Source: CAVYYW01 sp963772845 (GTDB lineage Bacteria; Bacillota; Bacilli; Bacillales; Sporolactobacillaceae). Taken from it: a stretch of DNA of 64,000 bases. Shown piece after piece: positions 7,620 to 16,807 of this stretch. Position numbers and translations under genes: made by a program. Numbering within the stretch: position 1 is the stretch's first letter; the number at the start of each line of letters is the position of its first letter. Where the stretch lies: positions 992,001 to 1,056,000 of the forward strand of contig CAVYYW010000014.1 of the NCBI GenBank assembly GCA_963772845.1. Reading direction: 5' to 3'. The notes under the pieces were generated by a model. That model was not told where the DNA came from, did no database searches, and worked only from the letters and a program-made list of their open reading frames with translations.

Positions 7620-8573
7620 TTACTGTAAAACATTTGCATCTTCTATAAGTGCCTTCAATTCCTGAATCTCTGTAATATTATAGATTTTGCGTTTGTCGTT
7701 AATTTCTGAATTAAAGTACTGATGCAATTCTGTTTTTGATATAAACCTTTTTGTTATAGCATCTTGGGAATAATCGACAATTGTATTCTGTTCATTCGAT
7801 TTATAGCCAAAATATACAATCGGAACGATCGCATCAGCCAGCATCTCTTTATTAATTAAATAGTTCTTTAAGAACTGTACAGAATTTTTTGCCTGCATGG
7901 CTGGATTATCATAGGCAACAACCCTCATCTCAGCTTTATGATCTTGCCCGCTGTTATTTGTATTAATAAATGCAATCGTCTCTTCTTCATCTTTTCCTGA
8001 CTTTGGAAAGAGTGATTCCATAATAAAGGAAAATTCTCTGGCCTTTTCTTTCGTTAAACCGTGAAGAACTTTTCCTTTCCAATATTTTGTCTCCACAACG
8101 TAGATACCTGTAGGCAAAATAATGAGATGATCGATTTGTCTTGTTTGAAGGTCTCCACTCTCTGAGTAATAGGGAATAAACACGTTTCCGAGCACCCTCA
8201 TCTCCTCAGTCCTGATCATGCCGCCCTTTATCAACTCACTTTTAAGCTCAAGCAGAATATTGTGAGTCATAATTTCTCCTGAGTTCCTTGAAAACCTTTC
8301 AATCATCCGAATGTAATGATTTAATTTGCTGACATCACTGTTTCTCTGTTCAATGACATCATTTATCGCCTCTTCATAATGACGTCTTTCATCCGTTAAA
8401 AGCGCCTCTGTCTGTTCTTTTTGAAGTTCTTCTTTTAGAGCAAGTGCCCCAGCGGCCTCTTCGTTCTTACGCTCAATTAAACGCGTATACGTTTTATGTA
8501 TTTTCTTTTGCTTATAAATAAAATAACAACATGCCGCAATAAACAGAATCGCGAGAAGCCATGTGTATATCAT
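7620..8573 (-). CDS. NERD-domain protein, membrane-anchored
   Basis: 317-residue protein with one N-terminal membrane helix (about 2-20), a long charged coiled coil (about 25-95) and a NERD (nuclease-related) domain. The PD-(D/E)XK-like residues are visible as D148 (RQIDHLIILP), E161 and K163 (VVETKYWKG). The family is predicted to act on DNA, but activity is rarely proven; a membrane-tethered coiled-coil nuclease could suit defence or DNA handling at the envelope. GGAGGGATTGG precedes ATG 8573. A 70-residue gene lies 24 bp upstream on the same strand and may be its partner. Confidence 0.85.
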   Translation of the reverse strand: MIYTWLLAILFIAACCYFIYKQKKIHKTYTRLIERKNEEAAGALALKEELQKEQTEALLTDERRHYEEAINDVIEQRNSDVSKLNHYIRMIERFSRNSGEIMTHNILLELKSELIKGGMIRTEEMRVLGNVFIPYYSESGDLQTRQIDHLIILPTGIYVVETKYWKGKVLHGLTKEKAREFSFIMESLFPKSGKDEEETIAFINTNNSGQDHKAEMRVVAYDNPAMQAKNSVQFLKNYLINKEMLADAIVPIVYFGYKSNEQNTIVDYSQDAITKRFISKTELHQYFNSEINDKRKIYNITEIQELKALIEDANVLQ

Positions 8574-8597
8574 CCAATCCCTCCTTGAAAAGACCCT

Positions 8598-8810
8598 TTA
8601 CTTCTTCATTGTTCCTTTATAATAAAATTCTAGCGCTTTAACATTCTCAATCAGTTTGTTTCTAATTGAAAGGTACTGTTTCGTTGTTTGATAAGTGTAT
8701 GGAATGTGAGTTTCAATCATTTCACAAAGTTCATCAATATTCTCAACGACATTATCAAAACTCCCTTCAATGAGATCCTCGAAATTAGTCTGATCATCTG
8801 CAGAAGCCAC
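8598..8810 (-). CDS. hypothetical 70-residue acidic helical protein upstream of the NERD gene
   Basis: No family recognised. Soluble, highly acidic N-terminus (SADDQTNFEDLIEGSFDNVVENIDEL) then a helical C-terminus ending KGTMKK. GTG start at 8810 with an AAAGGGGGACTG site 7-8 bases upstream, which is strong support for a real gene. It is 24 bp ahead of the NERD gene on the same strand, so the two are probably co-transcribed. Size, acidity and pairing would fit a regulator or inhibitor of the NERD protein, but that is inference. Confidence 0.6.
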   Translation of the reverse strand: MASADDQTNFEDLIEGSFDNVVENIDELCEMIETHIPYTYQTTKQYLSIRNKLIENVKALEFYYKGTMKK

Positions 8811-8908
8811 GGACGCAGTCCCCCTTTTTTCAATTTCTTTTATTTATCATATAAAAAAAGTAACACGATTGGTCAAACGTGTTAAAATTTACAGAATAAA
8901 AGTGAAAA

Positions 8909-8929
8909 CTCCAGGGACTTTCCCTGGAG
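8909..8929 (-). terminator. terminator after the GNAT gene
   Basis: CTCCAGGGA/TCCCTGGAG stem, 10 bases beyond the GNAT stop, with T-rich sequence following on the minus strand. Confidence 0.75.
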
Positions 8930-8938
8930 CTTGTCTAT

Positions 8939-9422
8939 TTAGAGTGATTTCTGCAGAGGCAGTGTCATGATCAAAAATTCTGTTCCATTATTTAAAAAGG
9001 TTGCGTCATGTATAAAGCCCTCTTTTTCATAGACAGAGATTGCTCGTTTATTAAAGGTGGCCACACTCAAGCGGAGGGTTTCCGGTTGAAAATTTTGCCT
9101 AGCAAACTCTATTCCCTTTTTTACAAAGGGCTGCCCTGCGCCTTTCCCAGTTAAATCTGGACGCATTCCCAAACCAATGTCCAAGGTATTCCCGCCCTGA
9201 TACAATCCGGATTTTCTTCCCCCAGGAACCTGGGCATTCTCTCCGAAACAGTAAAAACCGATCAGGTCATCATCATCGTTATGCACTGCGTAGTATGTTC
9301 CATCTATGTATTCTTCAATCGTATCGGCATTGCCATCTGAATTATAAAAAGAATAAGGGTGGTGCGTATTTCCACCCGCTGATTTGCTGTGCATCTGATA
9401 ACATCATTTTTGATAGTTTCAT
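8939..9422 (-). pseudogene. GNAT acetyltransferase, frameshifted near the N-terminus
   Basis: N-acetyltransferase of the GNAT superfamily. The C-terminal 145 codons are intact, with the acetyl-CoA loop region (LGMRPDLTGKGAGQPFVKKGIEFA) and the late strand (LRLSVATFNKRAISVYEKEGF). The true start is ATG 9422 (MKLSKMMLSDAQQISGWKYAPP, AGGAGTG upstream), but the frame shifts near 9363, where one surplus T separates it from YSFYNSDGN. A weak internal start could still give a shortened protein. The substrate is unknown. Confidence 0.75.
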
Positions 9423-9578
9423 TTTCAGCAAGACACTCCTTTTACTGGTATCCTATTAAGTATAACTTTTCTTAGAGTGATTGAAAATTGTTTATTTCAG
9501 ATAATTAACTTAATGCACCAGCATGTCTATATCGATAGTAAAGGTATTATTTTAGAAAAATAAACCAAGGTGGTACAC

Positions 9579-9908
9579 ATGATCCTATACTTTGAAAATG
9601 ACATGGATAATCAGAGAAAAGCACGTCTTGCTGTCATTAATATCTCAGCAGCTGACTGGGAAAATGATATGCTTTCTGTAGACGTCTTGCACTTCAAGGA
9701 AGACTGGCTGGATAATTACACCACTGATCTCATGGCGACGCATGTTCAACTGGATGAATTGCTTACTTCCCATGATCAAAGTCATTTACTGATAAACATA
9801 GCAAGGATACGCCGAAGAGTGGGCAATATCGCAAGTGAAATTGAAAGACTTCATGTTCTCGTTAGTGATATGCAAGAAGTGTTTCACTTGAGCCGTCCTT
9901 TTGACTGA
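9579..9908 (+). CDS. hypothetical protein, about 109 residues
   Basis: No family recognised. Soluble protein with a beta-rich first half (MILYFENDMDNQRKARLAVINIS) and a long amphipathic helix pair in the second half (HLLINIARIRRRVGNIASEIERLHVLVSDMQEVF). ATG 9579 is preferred because CCAAGGTGG sits 6 bases upstream. It lies 40 bp before a methyltransferase gene on the same strand, so the two may form an operon ending at the strong terminator at 10603. Confidence 0.6.
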   Translation: MILYFENDMDNQRKARLAVINISAADWENDMLSVDVLHFKEDWLDNYTTDLMATHVQLDELLTSHDQSHLLINIARIRRRVGNIASEIERLHVLVSDMQEVFHLSRPFD

Positions 9909-9948
9909 GTGGGCATCTTAAAGAATGGATTAAAAATGGAGGGTTATT

Positions 9949-10572
9949 ATGGGGTTATTAAAGCATTTTATAGAATTCATTGACATGCAATACCAAAAAC
10001 CTACAGGCTTGTTTGGCATGTACCTTGGAGAAAAAATGACACGGCAGCATCAACCTGAGACATTATGGACAATTGAGCAACTGGATGTTCAAAATGACGA
10101 AAATCTATTGGAACTTGGATGCGGTGCTGGTTATGCCATAAAGATCCTACTCGAGCAGCCAATAGTTAATCAAGTTGTAGGACTCGATCTTTCTCAAACC
10201 GTTCTTCAAACAGCAAAATTAAGAAATCGAGCAGAAATTAATAAAGGAAGAGCCCAATTGATCCAAGGCAATGTTAATCATTTGCCTTTTAAAGATGAAT
10301 CTTTCACTAAAGTATTCAGCATTCATTCTGTTTATTTCTGGGATGATTTGCCGAAAACCACTTCAGAGATTTATAGAGTTCTTAAGCCTGGAGGGTCCCT
10401 CATTATTACTCTTTGTAACGGAAAGAACGGTGACGTTTGGAGCGATATCCAGAGAAAATTAGAACAGCAGCTAATCCCTGCCATGGAACAATGCGGGTTT
10501 GAAAATATTGAAATAGTAGATGGCCCATCCTCCAGGCAGTTCAACACAGTGGCAGTAACGGGGAGAAAATAA
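9949..10572 (+). CDS. class I SAM-dependent methyltransferase
   Basis: 207-residue cytosolic methyltransferase of the Methyltransf_11/UbiE-like type. Motif I is LLELGCGAGYAIK (about residues 52-64), motif II VVGLDLSQTVL, motif IV FTKVFSIHSVYFWDD and post-motif LKPGGSLIITL. GGAGGG precedes ATG 9949. The N-terminus (YQKPTGLFGMYLGEKMTRQH) resembles that of the methyltransferase at 19775-20380 (RKPKGLFGLIAGKIMAGEN), so the window holds two paralogues. The substrate is unknown. Confidence 0.9.
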   Translation: MGLLKHFIEFIDMQYQKPTGLFGMYLGEKMTRQHQPETLWTIEQLDVQNDENLLELGCGAGYAIKILLEQPIVNQVVGLDLSQTVLQTAKLRNRAEINKGRAQLIQGNVNHLPFKDESFTKVFSIHSVYFWDDLPKTTSEIYRVLKPGGSLIITLCNGKNGDVWSDIQRKLEQQLIPAMEQCGFENIEIVDGPSSRQFNTVAVTGRK

Positions 10573-10602
10573 TTTCAAAGAAAAAAGAGCCTGGTCTGAA
10601 CT

Positions 10603-10643
10603 GCACCCCGTAATTCTAGAAATCATCTAGAATTACGGGGTGC
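10603..10643 (+). terminator. strong long-stem terminator
   Basis: 18-bp stem GCACCCCGTAATTCTAGA paired with TCTAGAATTACGGGGTGC around a 5-base loop, followed by TTTTT. It ends the methyltransferase unit. Confidence 0.9.
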
Positions 10644-10728
10644 TTTTTCATATTATTATTAATGAATTGTTTAAAATTAACTTAACCTGTCATTAAAAGT
10701 CAGAAACATCTATCATTAAAAATTCCTT

Positions 10729-11764
10729 CTAATTAATCTTTTTGTGATCATTACTGTATATTTTAATTTTATATGGATCTTTCTTAACTTTTTCTTTTAC
10801 TTCATCAGATTTAATGAAATTTTGAATAGTCTTTTCAATTTTTAAAGCTAAAACTTTTGCATTTGGGTCCGTTGAGTTTATTGTCGTTTTAATTGTTAAG
10901 GTTAGTGGTGATGGATAAAATGAATAACCAACGCTTTTTACTTTATAGTCTTTTTCGCCAAGTAAACCTGTTGTAATTGCATCAATGACGGGCCTCCACC
11001 TTTTATCAGCCTCCTCTTTAACTGGATCGATTCTATAAAATTTTATGGTGAAGTTCGACAAATGTTTTTCTTTTAAAATTTGCTGGACGACTCCTTTTAT
11101 TTCTTTAACCCTCTTTTCTGTTACTAAAATTTCCAAAGGAATAAATTTTTCTTTACTATTTATTCTCACGTCAGCTGAAATGATTCCGTAACCTTGTTTC
11201 TTAAGTTCAGTTATAATTGCTCCTTCAAGATTCTTGCTTTTATTAATATATTGTTTCTGCTTCTTTGTTACACTCTCCACCTTTGGGTTTACTATAAGCA
11301 TTAACATGACCTACTTCTACTTTATAAGCGTCCATTCCTTTTGCATGTAAAATAGCTTCAGCTTTCTCTTTGAGCTTCGCTTTATTATCTTAATAATATT
11401 TATCTGATCCTGTTATGCCGAGTTGAATTGGTTTTGTTCTGTAATTAATGTTGAAACCCTTTATTTTATACCCCGCCTTGTTTAGACCTTCAACAAGAAA
11501 AGCCATAGTAAACCCATTATTTTCAAATAACATATTTAAATAAGGGATCCTCGAAACCACTTGTGCCATTGCAGGTGAAACAAATGCAGTGCTGATAAAG
11601 AGCGTGAATAATAAGACTGCAGCACAGCATGCATAAGTTATTTTTTTTAACATAACATGGTTTTTCTTCCGCCCCTTTTTTATTCCAAGACTAATCGCAT
11701 AGTTAAGTTTTTTATCTGGAATTTTAATTTCATCCGTTTTCTTTTTAAAGTCAGAATAAGTCAT
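10729..11764 (-). pseudogene. transmembrane anti-sigma factor (DUF4179/DUF4030-like), truncated by a stop and a frameshift
   Basis: Partner of the ECF sigma gene before it (start one base from the sigma stop). The first 124 codons encode a cytoplasmic N-terminus, one membrane helix (about 43-65, YACCAAVLLFTLFISTAFVSP) and the start of the extracytoplasmic part. At about 11390 a TAA interrupts the frame (KYY-stop-DNKAKLKEKAEA; a C-to-T change in CAA would explain it), and near 11270-11300 the frame shifts into a 190-codon tail with DUF4030-like sequence (QGYGIISADVRIN; NAKVLALKIEKTIQNF). The cytoplasmic sigma-binding part may still be made while the sensory domain is lost. Confidence 0.7.
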
Positions 11765-12282
11765 TAGCCTTCCCCCTCCTCTCTTAAGTTCAACTTTAAC
11801 TTTTTAATCGCTCTATGCAGATTAGATTTTATTGTTCCTTGCGGACATTTCAATATAGATGAAATTTGTTTAATAGTAAGGTCTTTGTAATATTTCAATA
11901 TGACGACGCTTTTATAAGGTTCCCCTAATCGATCAATGGCATTGAACAAATCTATACTTTCTTCAATAGAATATTTCTTGTTTTCTTGCAAGTTATCAAT
12001 ATTATTTATAGTGATGGTGCGTTTGTTTTTTTTAATAAAGTCAATAGCATTATTAATTAGTATTTTGGTTAGCCAAGTTGAAAAATATTGAGTTTCCTTC
12101 AACTTTTTTATAGAAATAAATGCTTTATAAATCGTTTCTTGAACAATATCTAGTGCATCATCCTCATTTTTCACATATAGAAATGCCATTCGATAAAGCT
12201 GATGCTTTTCTTCCTCAATTAATGTTAAAAATGCTTTCTCATTTCCCCTTTGTGCTTTTCTAATTATTTTTTTATCTGCCAT
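11764..12282 (-). CDS. ECF-type RNA polymerase sigma factor
   Basis: 172-residue extracytoplasmic-function sigma factor, intact. Region 2 (about 20-90) has LIEEEKHQLYRMAFLYVKNEDDALDIVQETIYKAF with the conserved DALDIVQE helix; region 4 has LGEPYKSVVILKYYKDLTIKQISSILKCPQGTIKSNLHRAIKKLK. It resembles the SigW/SigV-type factors, but the identity is not certain. Ribosome site GGAGGAAGAAC precedes ATG 12282. The next gene is its probable anti-sigma factor, now broken, so regulation may be altered. No autoregulatory promoter was assigned. Confidence 0.9.
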   Translation of the reverse strand: MADKKIIRKAQRGNEKAFLTLIEEEKHQLYRMAFLYVKNEDDALDIVQETIYKAFISIKKLKETQYFSTWLTKILINNAIDFIKKNKRTITINNIDNLQENKKYSIEESIDLFNAIDRLGEPYKSVVILKYYKDLTIKQISSILKCPQGTIKSNLHRAIKKLKLNLREEGEG

Positions 12283-12371
12283 GTTCTTCCTCCCTTCTTA
12301 CCCCTATTAGACGTTTCAACATACAAAAGGGTTGCACTGGTTTCGAGAAATATTGGTGAGAATCAAATAAA

Positions 12372-12419
12372 AGAAGCTTGCAGAGAATCTCTCTACAAGC
12401 TGAGCCGGCGATACCCGGC
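12372..12419. terminator. paired hairpins between the sigma gene and the ABC exporter
   Basis: GAGCCGG/CCGGCTC (12400-12419) followed on the plus strand by TTTTTT, and next to it AGCTTG/CAAGCT (about 12375-12398) which on the minus strand runs into a T-rich stretch. Together they can end the minus-strand ABC transporter transcript. Confidence 0.6.
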
Positions 12420-12436
12420 TCTTTTTTCTGCTATTA

Positions 12437-14152
12437 TTATTGCTGGAACTGGACTTGATGCAATTTAGCAAATAGGCCTCCACTTTCAATGAGTTCGTCA
12501 TGCCTGCCTTCTTCTGCTATCCCCTCTTCTGTAACCACGACAATTCTGTCAGCGTTTTGAATCGTTGCCAGCCTATGTGCGATGATTAGCGTTGTTCGGT
12601 CCTTTGCCAGATCATTTAAAGCATCTTGAATAATCCGCTCAGTATGAGTATCTAGTGCTGATGTGGCTTCATCAAGAATAAGAATGGGCGGGTTCTTCAG
12701 AAACATTCTCGCAATGGCTAACCGTTGTTTTTGACCGCCTGAAAGCTTTAATCCGCGTTCTCCAATTTGTGTTTCATAGCCTTCAGGAAGCTTGGAAACA
12801 AATTCTTCGAGGTGTGCACGCCTGGCCGCTTCTTCTATTTCGACATCGCTGGCCGACAAATCCCCATACGCAATATTTTCACGTAGTGTCCCAGTGAAAA
12901 GGAACACATCCTGCTGCACAATACCTATCTGGCTGCGGAGCGATTGTTTTGTCATGTCCCGGATATCCGTACCATCAATGGTAATTTCGCCTTCATTCAC
13001 ATCATAAAAACGTGGAATCAATGAACAAATGGTTGTCTTACCAGCGCCAGATGGCCCAACAAAGGCGACGGTTTCGCCTTCCTCCACGGATAAATTGATG
13101 TTTTGAAGAACGTTTTTATGACCTTCATAGCTGAATGTCACGTCATTAAACTCAATATTCCCTTTTAGTGATTCCACTGCTTCCGCATTAGGTCTGTCTT
13201 CCATTTCAGGCTCTTGATCCATCATTTCCATAAATCGTTTAAAGCCTGCCATCCCTTTTGGATAAAGCTCCATTAAAGCACTGATTTTATCAACTGGTTT
13301 AAAGAGTACATTGACGTAAAGCACAAATCCGACCAGTTCCCCATAGGATAATTGCTTCGTAAAGCTTAGCCAAGCGCCAAAGACCAGGACAGCCAATGTA
13401 ACAAACCGTGTCATCATATAAATACCGGAGGAACTGAACGACATAATTTTATACCCGCCAAGCTTTGCTTTTCGAAATCTGCGGTTGTTTTTTGTAAATC
13501 GATTCATTTCATGTGATTCGTTTGTAAAAGATTGGACAACACGGACACCGGATACGCTATCCTCGACACGACCATTCACATCAGCAATTTCGCTGTACAT
13601 TTTGCCCCAAGCCTTATTCATCTTCAGATTGCTTACAACGATCAGCACGATTAATAATGGTAAAATACATATCGTGACAAGCGCGAGTTTAGCATTTATA
13701 AGGAACATGATCCAAAAAGCCCCGATAAAGGTCATGATGGAAATAAACGTATCTTCAGGACCATGGTGAGCCAGCTCTCCGATGTCAAACAAGTCATTCG
13801 TAATCCTGCTCATCACACTGCCAGTTTTGGTGTTATCGAAAAACCTGAATGACTGTCTTTGGACGTGCTGAAACAACTGCTGACGCATATCCGTTTCTAT
13901 ATTTATGCCAAGCATATGCCCCCAGTAGTTCACGATAAACTGTAACAGCGTACTAAAAATATACAATAAAAGCAAGCCTGCACTGACCGTCACGATCGTC
14001 GGCCATTCCTGCCCAGGAAGAAGAGTATCTATAAACCACTGGACAGCAAGCGGAAAAGCGAGTTCAAGTAAAGCAACAATAATAGCACATGAAAAATCAA
14101 TGATGAACAGCCTTTTATGCGGCCGATAAAATGATATAAATTTACGAAGCAT
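12437..14152 (-). CDS. ABC exporter half-transporter (YgaD-like)
   Basis: 571-residue fused membrane-ATPase half-transporter that should work as a dimer to export drugs, lipids or peptides. Six-helix ABC membrane domain (about 10-300) then the nucleotide-binding domain: Walker A GPSGAGKTT (366-374), Q-loop VQQD, signature LSGGQ (470-474), Walker B ILILDEATSALD, H-loop IAHRL. Start ATG 14152 is chosen because GGGGAGTAATC precedes it and MLRKFISFYRPHK matches the family. Overall it looks closest to B. subtilis YgaD, but several paralogues are similar. Confidence 0.92.
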   Translation of the reverse strand: MLRKFISFYRPHKRLFIIDFSCAIIVALLELAFPLAVQWFIDTLLPGQEWPTIVTVSAGLLLLYIFSTLLQFIVNYWGHMLGINIETDMRQQLFQHVQRQSFRFFDNTKTGSVMSRITNDLFDIGELAHHGPEDTFISIMTFIGAFWIMFLINAKLALVTICILPLLIVLIVVSNLKMNKAWGKMYSEIADVNGRVEDSVSGVRVVQSFTNESHEMNRFTKNNRRFRKAKLGGYKIMSFSSSGIYMMTRFVTLAVLVFGAWLSFTKQLSYGELVGFVLYVNVLFKPVDKISALMELYPKGMAGFKRFMEMMDQEPEMEDRPNAEAVESLKGNIEFNDVTFSYEGHKNVLQNINLSVEEGETVAFVGPSGAGKTTICSLIPRFYDVNEGEITIDGTDIRDMTKQSLRSQIGIVQQDVFLFTGTLRENIAYGDLSASDVEIEEAARRAHLEEFVSKLPEGYETQIGERGLKLSGGQKQRLAIARMFLKNPPILILDEATSALDTHTERIIQDALNDLAKDRTTLIIAHRLATIQNADRIVVVTEEGIAEEGRHDELIESGGLFAKLHQVQFQQ

Positions 14153-14270
14153 GATTACTCCCCATTCTCCCACTCTGTTCTCTTTAATTACTATAAATTA
14201 TTTTTTGGGTTTATGTAATAAGTATAGACTACTGGCACATCTTCGAATTAGCCAATAGTTAAAAAAAGCC

Positions 14271-14292
14271 TGATGGAAGCATTACCTTCCAT
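14271..14292 (-). terminator. terminator after the sortase
   Basis: GATGGAAG/CTTCCATC stem extended by AAGCYT arms, with seven Ts on the minus strand; 10 bases beyond the sortase stop. Confidence 0.75.
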
Positions 14293-14301
14293 CGAAGCTT
14301 T

Positions 14302-14907
14302 TTATTTTTCTCTTTTAATCAAGTCAGCACTTAGCACATATCGTTTAGGGGCTGCACCTATATAGTGAAACGGATAGCAGGTAATAACTGTTAACACGGC
14401 TTTCGGCTTTCGTACAATCACGGTTCGATCGTCTTTTGCTACAATTCTTACGTTATTGACACGGTAAATAAATTTACCCGCTGACGTATCTACCTGAAGA
14501 ATATCACCCACGCCCACTTCACCGAGTCTCCGAAAAACAGTGTCACGATGGCCAGCAAGAACACTGTTATCTTTCATTCCAGGCATGACACTCTCTGCTA
14601 CATGACCAACGCCTTTTGCCAGTTCATCTTCATCAGTACCCTCAATAATTGGCAAAGAAGCGCTGAGTTTAGGAATGCGGAGGTAGCCAATTTGATCTCC
14701 TTGCTGATAAATTTTATTATAATGAGGTTCCTCGTTTTGATCCCAGCTGTATCCAATCTGTTCAACTTTTTTGGGCACAGCCGGAAGCGGCACTGATTTG
14801 GTTAATTCCTTTCCCTCAACATACTTTTTTATATTATCAAAGACCATAAAACTACCGAAACCAATTAATAGTATACTGGCAGCTATTATAAAAAAACGTG
14901 TTTTCAA
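14302..14907 (-). CDS. class D sortase
   Basis: Membrane-bound cysteine transpeptidase that attaches a surface protein to the wall or processes it. About 201 residues: N-terminal membrane helix (TRFFIIAASILLIGFGSFMVF), then the sortase barrel with catalytic His in LAGHRDT, Cys in TVITCYPF and Arg in PKRYVL. The start is a TTG at 14907 with GGAAGA upstream; the frame is open a little further upstream, into sequence that reads like the tail of its substrate. It follows its probable substrate gene directly. This sortase/acidic-protein pair is common in Bacillus and related spore formers. Confidence 0.9.
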   Translation of the reverse strand: MKTRFFIIAASILLIGFGSFMVFDNIKKYVEGKELTKSVPLPAVPKKVEQIGYSWDQNEEPHYNKIYQQGDQIGYLRIPKLSASLPIIEGTDEDELAKGVGHVAESVMPGMKDNSVLAGHRDTVFRRLGEVGVGDILQVDTSAGKFIYRVNNVRIVAKDDRTVIVRKPKAVLTVITCYPFHYIGAAPKRYVLSADLIKREK

Positions 14908-16129
14908 GAAATCTTCCGTTGCTTGCTTTTTGATGTTTCGGCTGTATAGGATGAGACTTATTCCAGCTAATCACAATAAGAATCCCTGAAAGCCCTTTTT
15001 CAATGTAATTGCCAGCTGTTTTGGGCATTTTCACACCATTCATTGTATGCTTAATCTGGTTATGATTGTGCTTTGTGACCACAGAATGAATAGGGGTCGT
15101 GACGACGTTCTGTACCTTTTGACCGGTATCTTTGATAATGTTAGACCCTATCATATCGCCTGTGAACATGAGATCTGCCAAGACTTGTCCATTCAAATCC
15201 TTTAGAACAATTTTTAAATCAGACCCATCTGCTTTATCTAATTTCATTAGGTCATGCAATGAAATTGGCGTTGTGTGGTTCCCTTTAATGAGATAATAGT
15301 CTGCTTTTAATTCCAACGCATTCAGCATACTTTCATATAATCCGACGATTTGTTGAAGCTGGGTTTCTGTTAAATCATTCACCGTCTTGAATTCAGGAAG
15401 AGCTTCAGCTTGTTGTTCAATGCCAAGCAACGTTTGCATTAACTTCTTTTCATCTAATGCTTTATAATGAACTTTAAGCTTTTCAAATTCCTGTTCATCC
15501 ACGCCCACTTCAGAAAGCAGCCCTTTAATAATATCAAGATTGTAAGTACTGCCTGTTTGGCCGCCCGAAACCGGTTCTGCATCTAAGAGATCATAAAGAT
15601 CATACTGAAATTTAAAATCGCTAAGCTTTTTGCCGTTTTTTGCAAGAATAACATCAAGTTCATCCCTGGTTATATTATAGTCACTAAGCAATTCTTTAAG
15701 CGCTTTTTCATCACCGGCTGCTGGACCGATCGTGTAACGCAAATCATTAATAAATCGAAAATCGTCCAGCTTATTATTGCCAATATCATATTTTGATAAT
15801 TCTTTTTCAATATCCTGCTTCGAGATCCCATACCCCTTGTAGTAATCGAAAAGCGTTTGTAAGCTCTTTGCTGTCACAACGGGACCAAGGTCCAAGTCGT
15901 TAATATCATTTTTCAAATCATTGATTGATTCATAATCATTTAAAGACATGCCCCACCAGTCAGATAAATAATTTTCAAAATCCTGTTCCGTCCAGCCGTT
16001 TTGTGTCCAGCCTATCTCTTTAAGATAGCTGTCGAGATCTTTCTGATCAGGTTTTGCAAAAGCTTGTCCGCCCCCCACGTCCAAGATAAATAAAACAGAT
16101 AAGCACAGCATGAACAGGACTTTTTTCAT
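14852..16129 (-). CDS. processed acidic surface protein, sortase substrate, anchor frameshifted
   Basis: Secreted repetitive acidic protein: signal peptide (1-25, LFMLCLSVLFILDVGGGQAFA), then four or more copies of a short acidic helical repeat (DLDSYLKEIGWTQNGW..., WWGMSLNDYESINDL, YGISKQDIEKELSKY, YNITRDELDVILAKN, VGVDEQEFEKLKVHY), and a sortase motif MPKTAGNYIE at 368-377. After GILIVI (near 14968) the hydrophobic anchor breaks: this frame continues as SWNKSHPIQP, whereas one base over it reads AGISLILYSRNIKKQ, a proper membrane anchor and basic tail. The protein as read would lack a full anchor. The sortase gene follows at once. Confidence 0.8.
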   Translation of the reverse strand: MKKVLFMLCLSVLFILDVGGGQAFAKPDQKDLDSYLKEIGWTQNGWTEQDFENYLSDWWGMSLNDYESINDLKNDINDLDLGPVVTAKSLQTLFDYYKGYGISKQDIEKELSKYDIGNNKLDDFRFINDLRYTIGPAAGDEKALKELLSDYNITRDELDVILAKNGKKLSDFKFQYDLYDLLDAEPVSGGQTGSTYNLDIIKGLLSEVGVDEQEFEKLKVHYKALDEKKLMQTLLGIEQQAEALPEFKTVNDLTETQLQQIVGLYESMLNALELKADYYLIKGNHTTPISLHDLMKLDKADGSDLKIVLKDLNGQVLADLMFTGDMIGSNIIKDTGQKVQNVVTTPIHSVVTKHNHNQIKHTMNGVKMPKTAGNYIEKGLSGILIVISWNKSHPIQPKHQKASNGRFLENTFFYNSCQYTINWFR

Positions 16130-16260
16130 CCTTTTTCCCCCTAAAATTAAATGTGATCCAGATAATTATAAGGGGATTTTGGGACAGAGTATATCTTTTT
16201 CTATCAGTAAATTCAGACATTATTCGACATTAAGAACTGTTCTTTGCCAGACGTGAGGTG

Positions 16261-16795
16261 TTATCTAAAATCCTCTTGAGGGGCTGGCTGTGCATTGCGA
16301 AACCTAATAATTGAAAAATCGAGTGTTGAAGATACCACACTGTCACGAATCGGATGTAATTCTGGTGTAAATCTTAATTCAATATCCTGATTTAATAGCT
16401 TTTTGATTAAGTCTTCTACTGGGTCAACTCTGAGAGGAGCAACCTCCTGAAAGGATATGTAATAGCCTGCTGTCTTTGCAAGTTCGAATCTTTCAAATGG
16501 TTGTTCTGAAAAAGTATATTGATATAATTGCGTTCGGCGCATTTTTTCGAGCCAGCCGTTTTCTATTACTATTATTTTATCAACGCTTGAATGCGAGAAA
16601 AATTTTTCCTTGTCCTCATGGGAAGTGGCAGTCGTTTTCCAATAGATCACTCTTGGACAGTCCCTTGGAAAGAAATAATGGCTGGCGTGCTCCTCATCAA
16701 TGGTCCACACGACTGGCTTCAGAGTCGGATAGGCTGGAGACTGCCTGGGTGTAAATCTGCGTATATATCGGATCTTCACTAAAGTGGTATAGCAA
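16261..16795 (-). pseudogene. DUF6886-like protein, frameshifted at the N-terminus
   Basis: Protein of a family I recognise as DUF6886-like by PVVWTIDEEH, YFFPRDCPRVIYW, AGYYIS and IELRFTPELHPIRDSV-SSTL. The family start LYHFSEDP is encoded from a TTG at 16795 with GGGAGGG upstream, but the frame shifts by one base near 16755-16770 before PRQSPAYP. The remaining 170 codons are open. Function unknown. It lies 13 bp downstream of the Gfo/Idh gene on the same strand. Confidence 0.65.
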
Positions 16796-16807
16796 TCCGC
16801 ATCCCTC

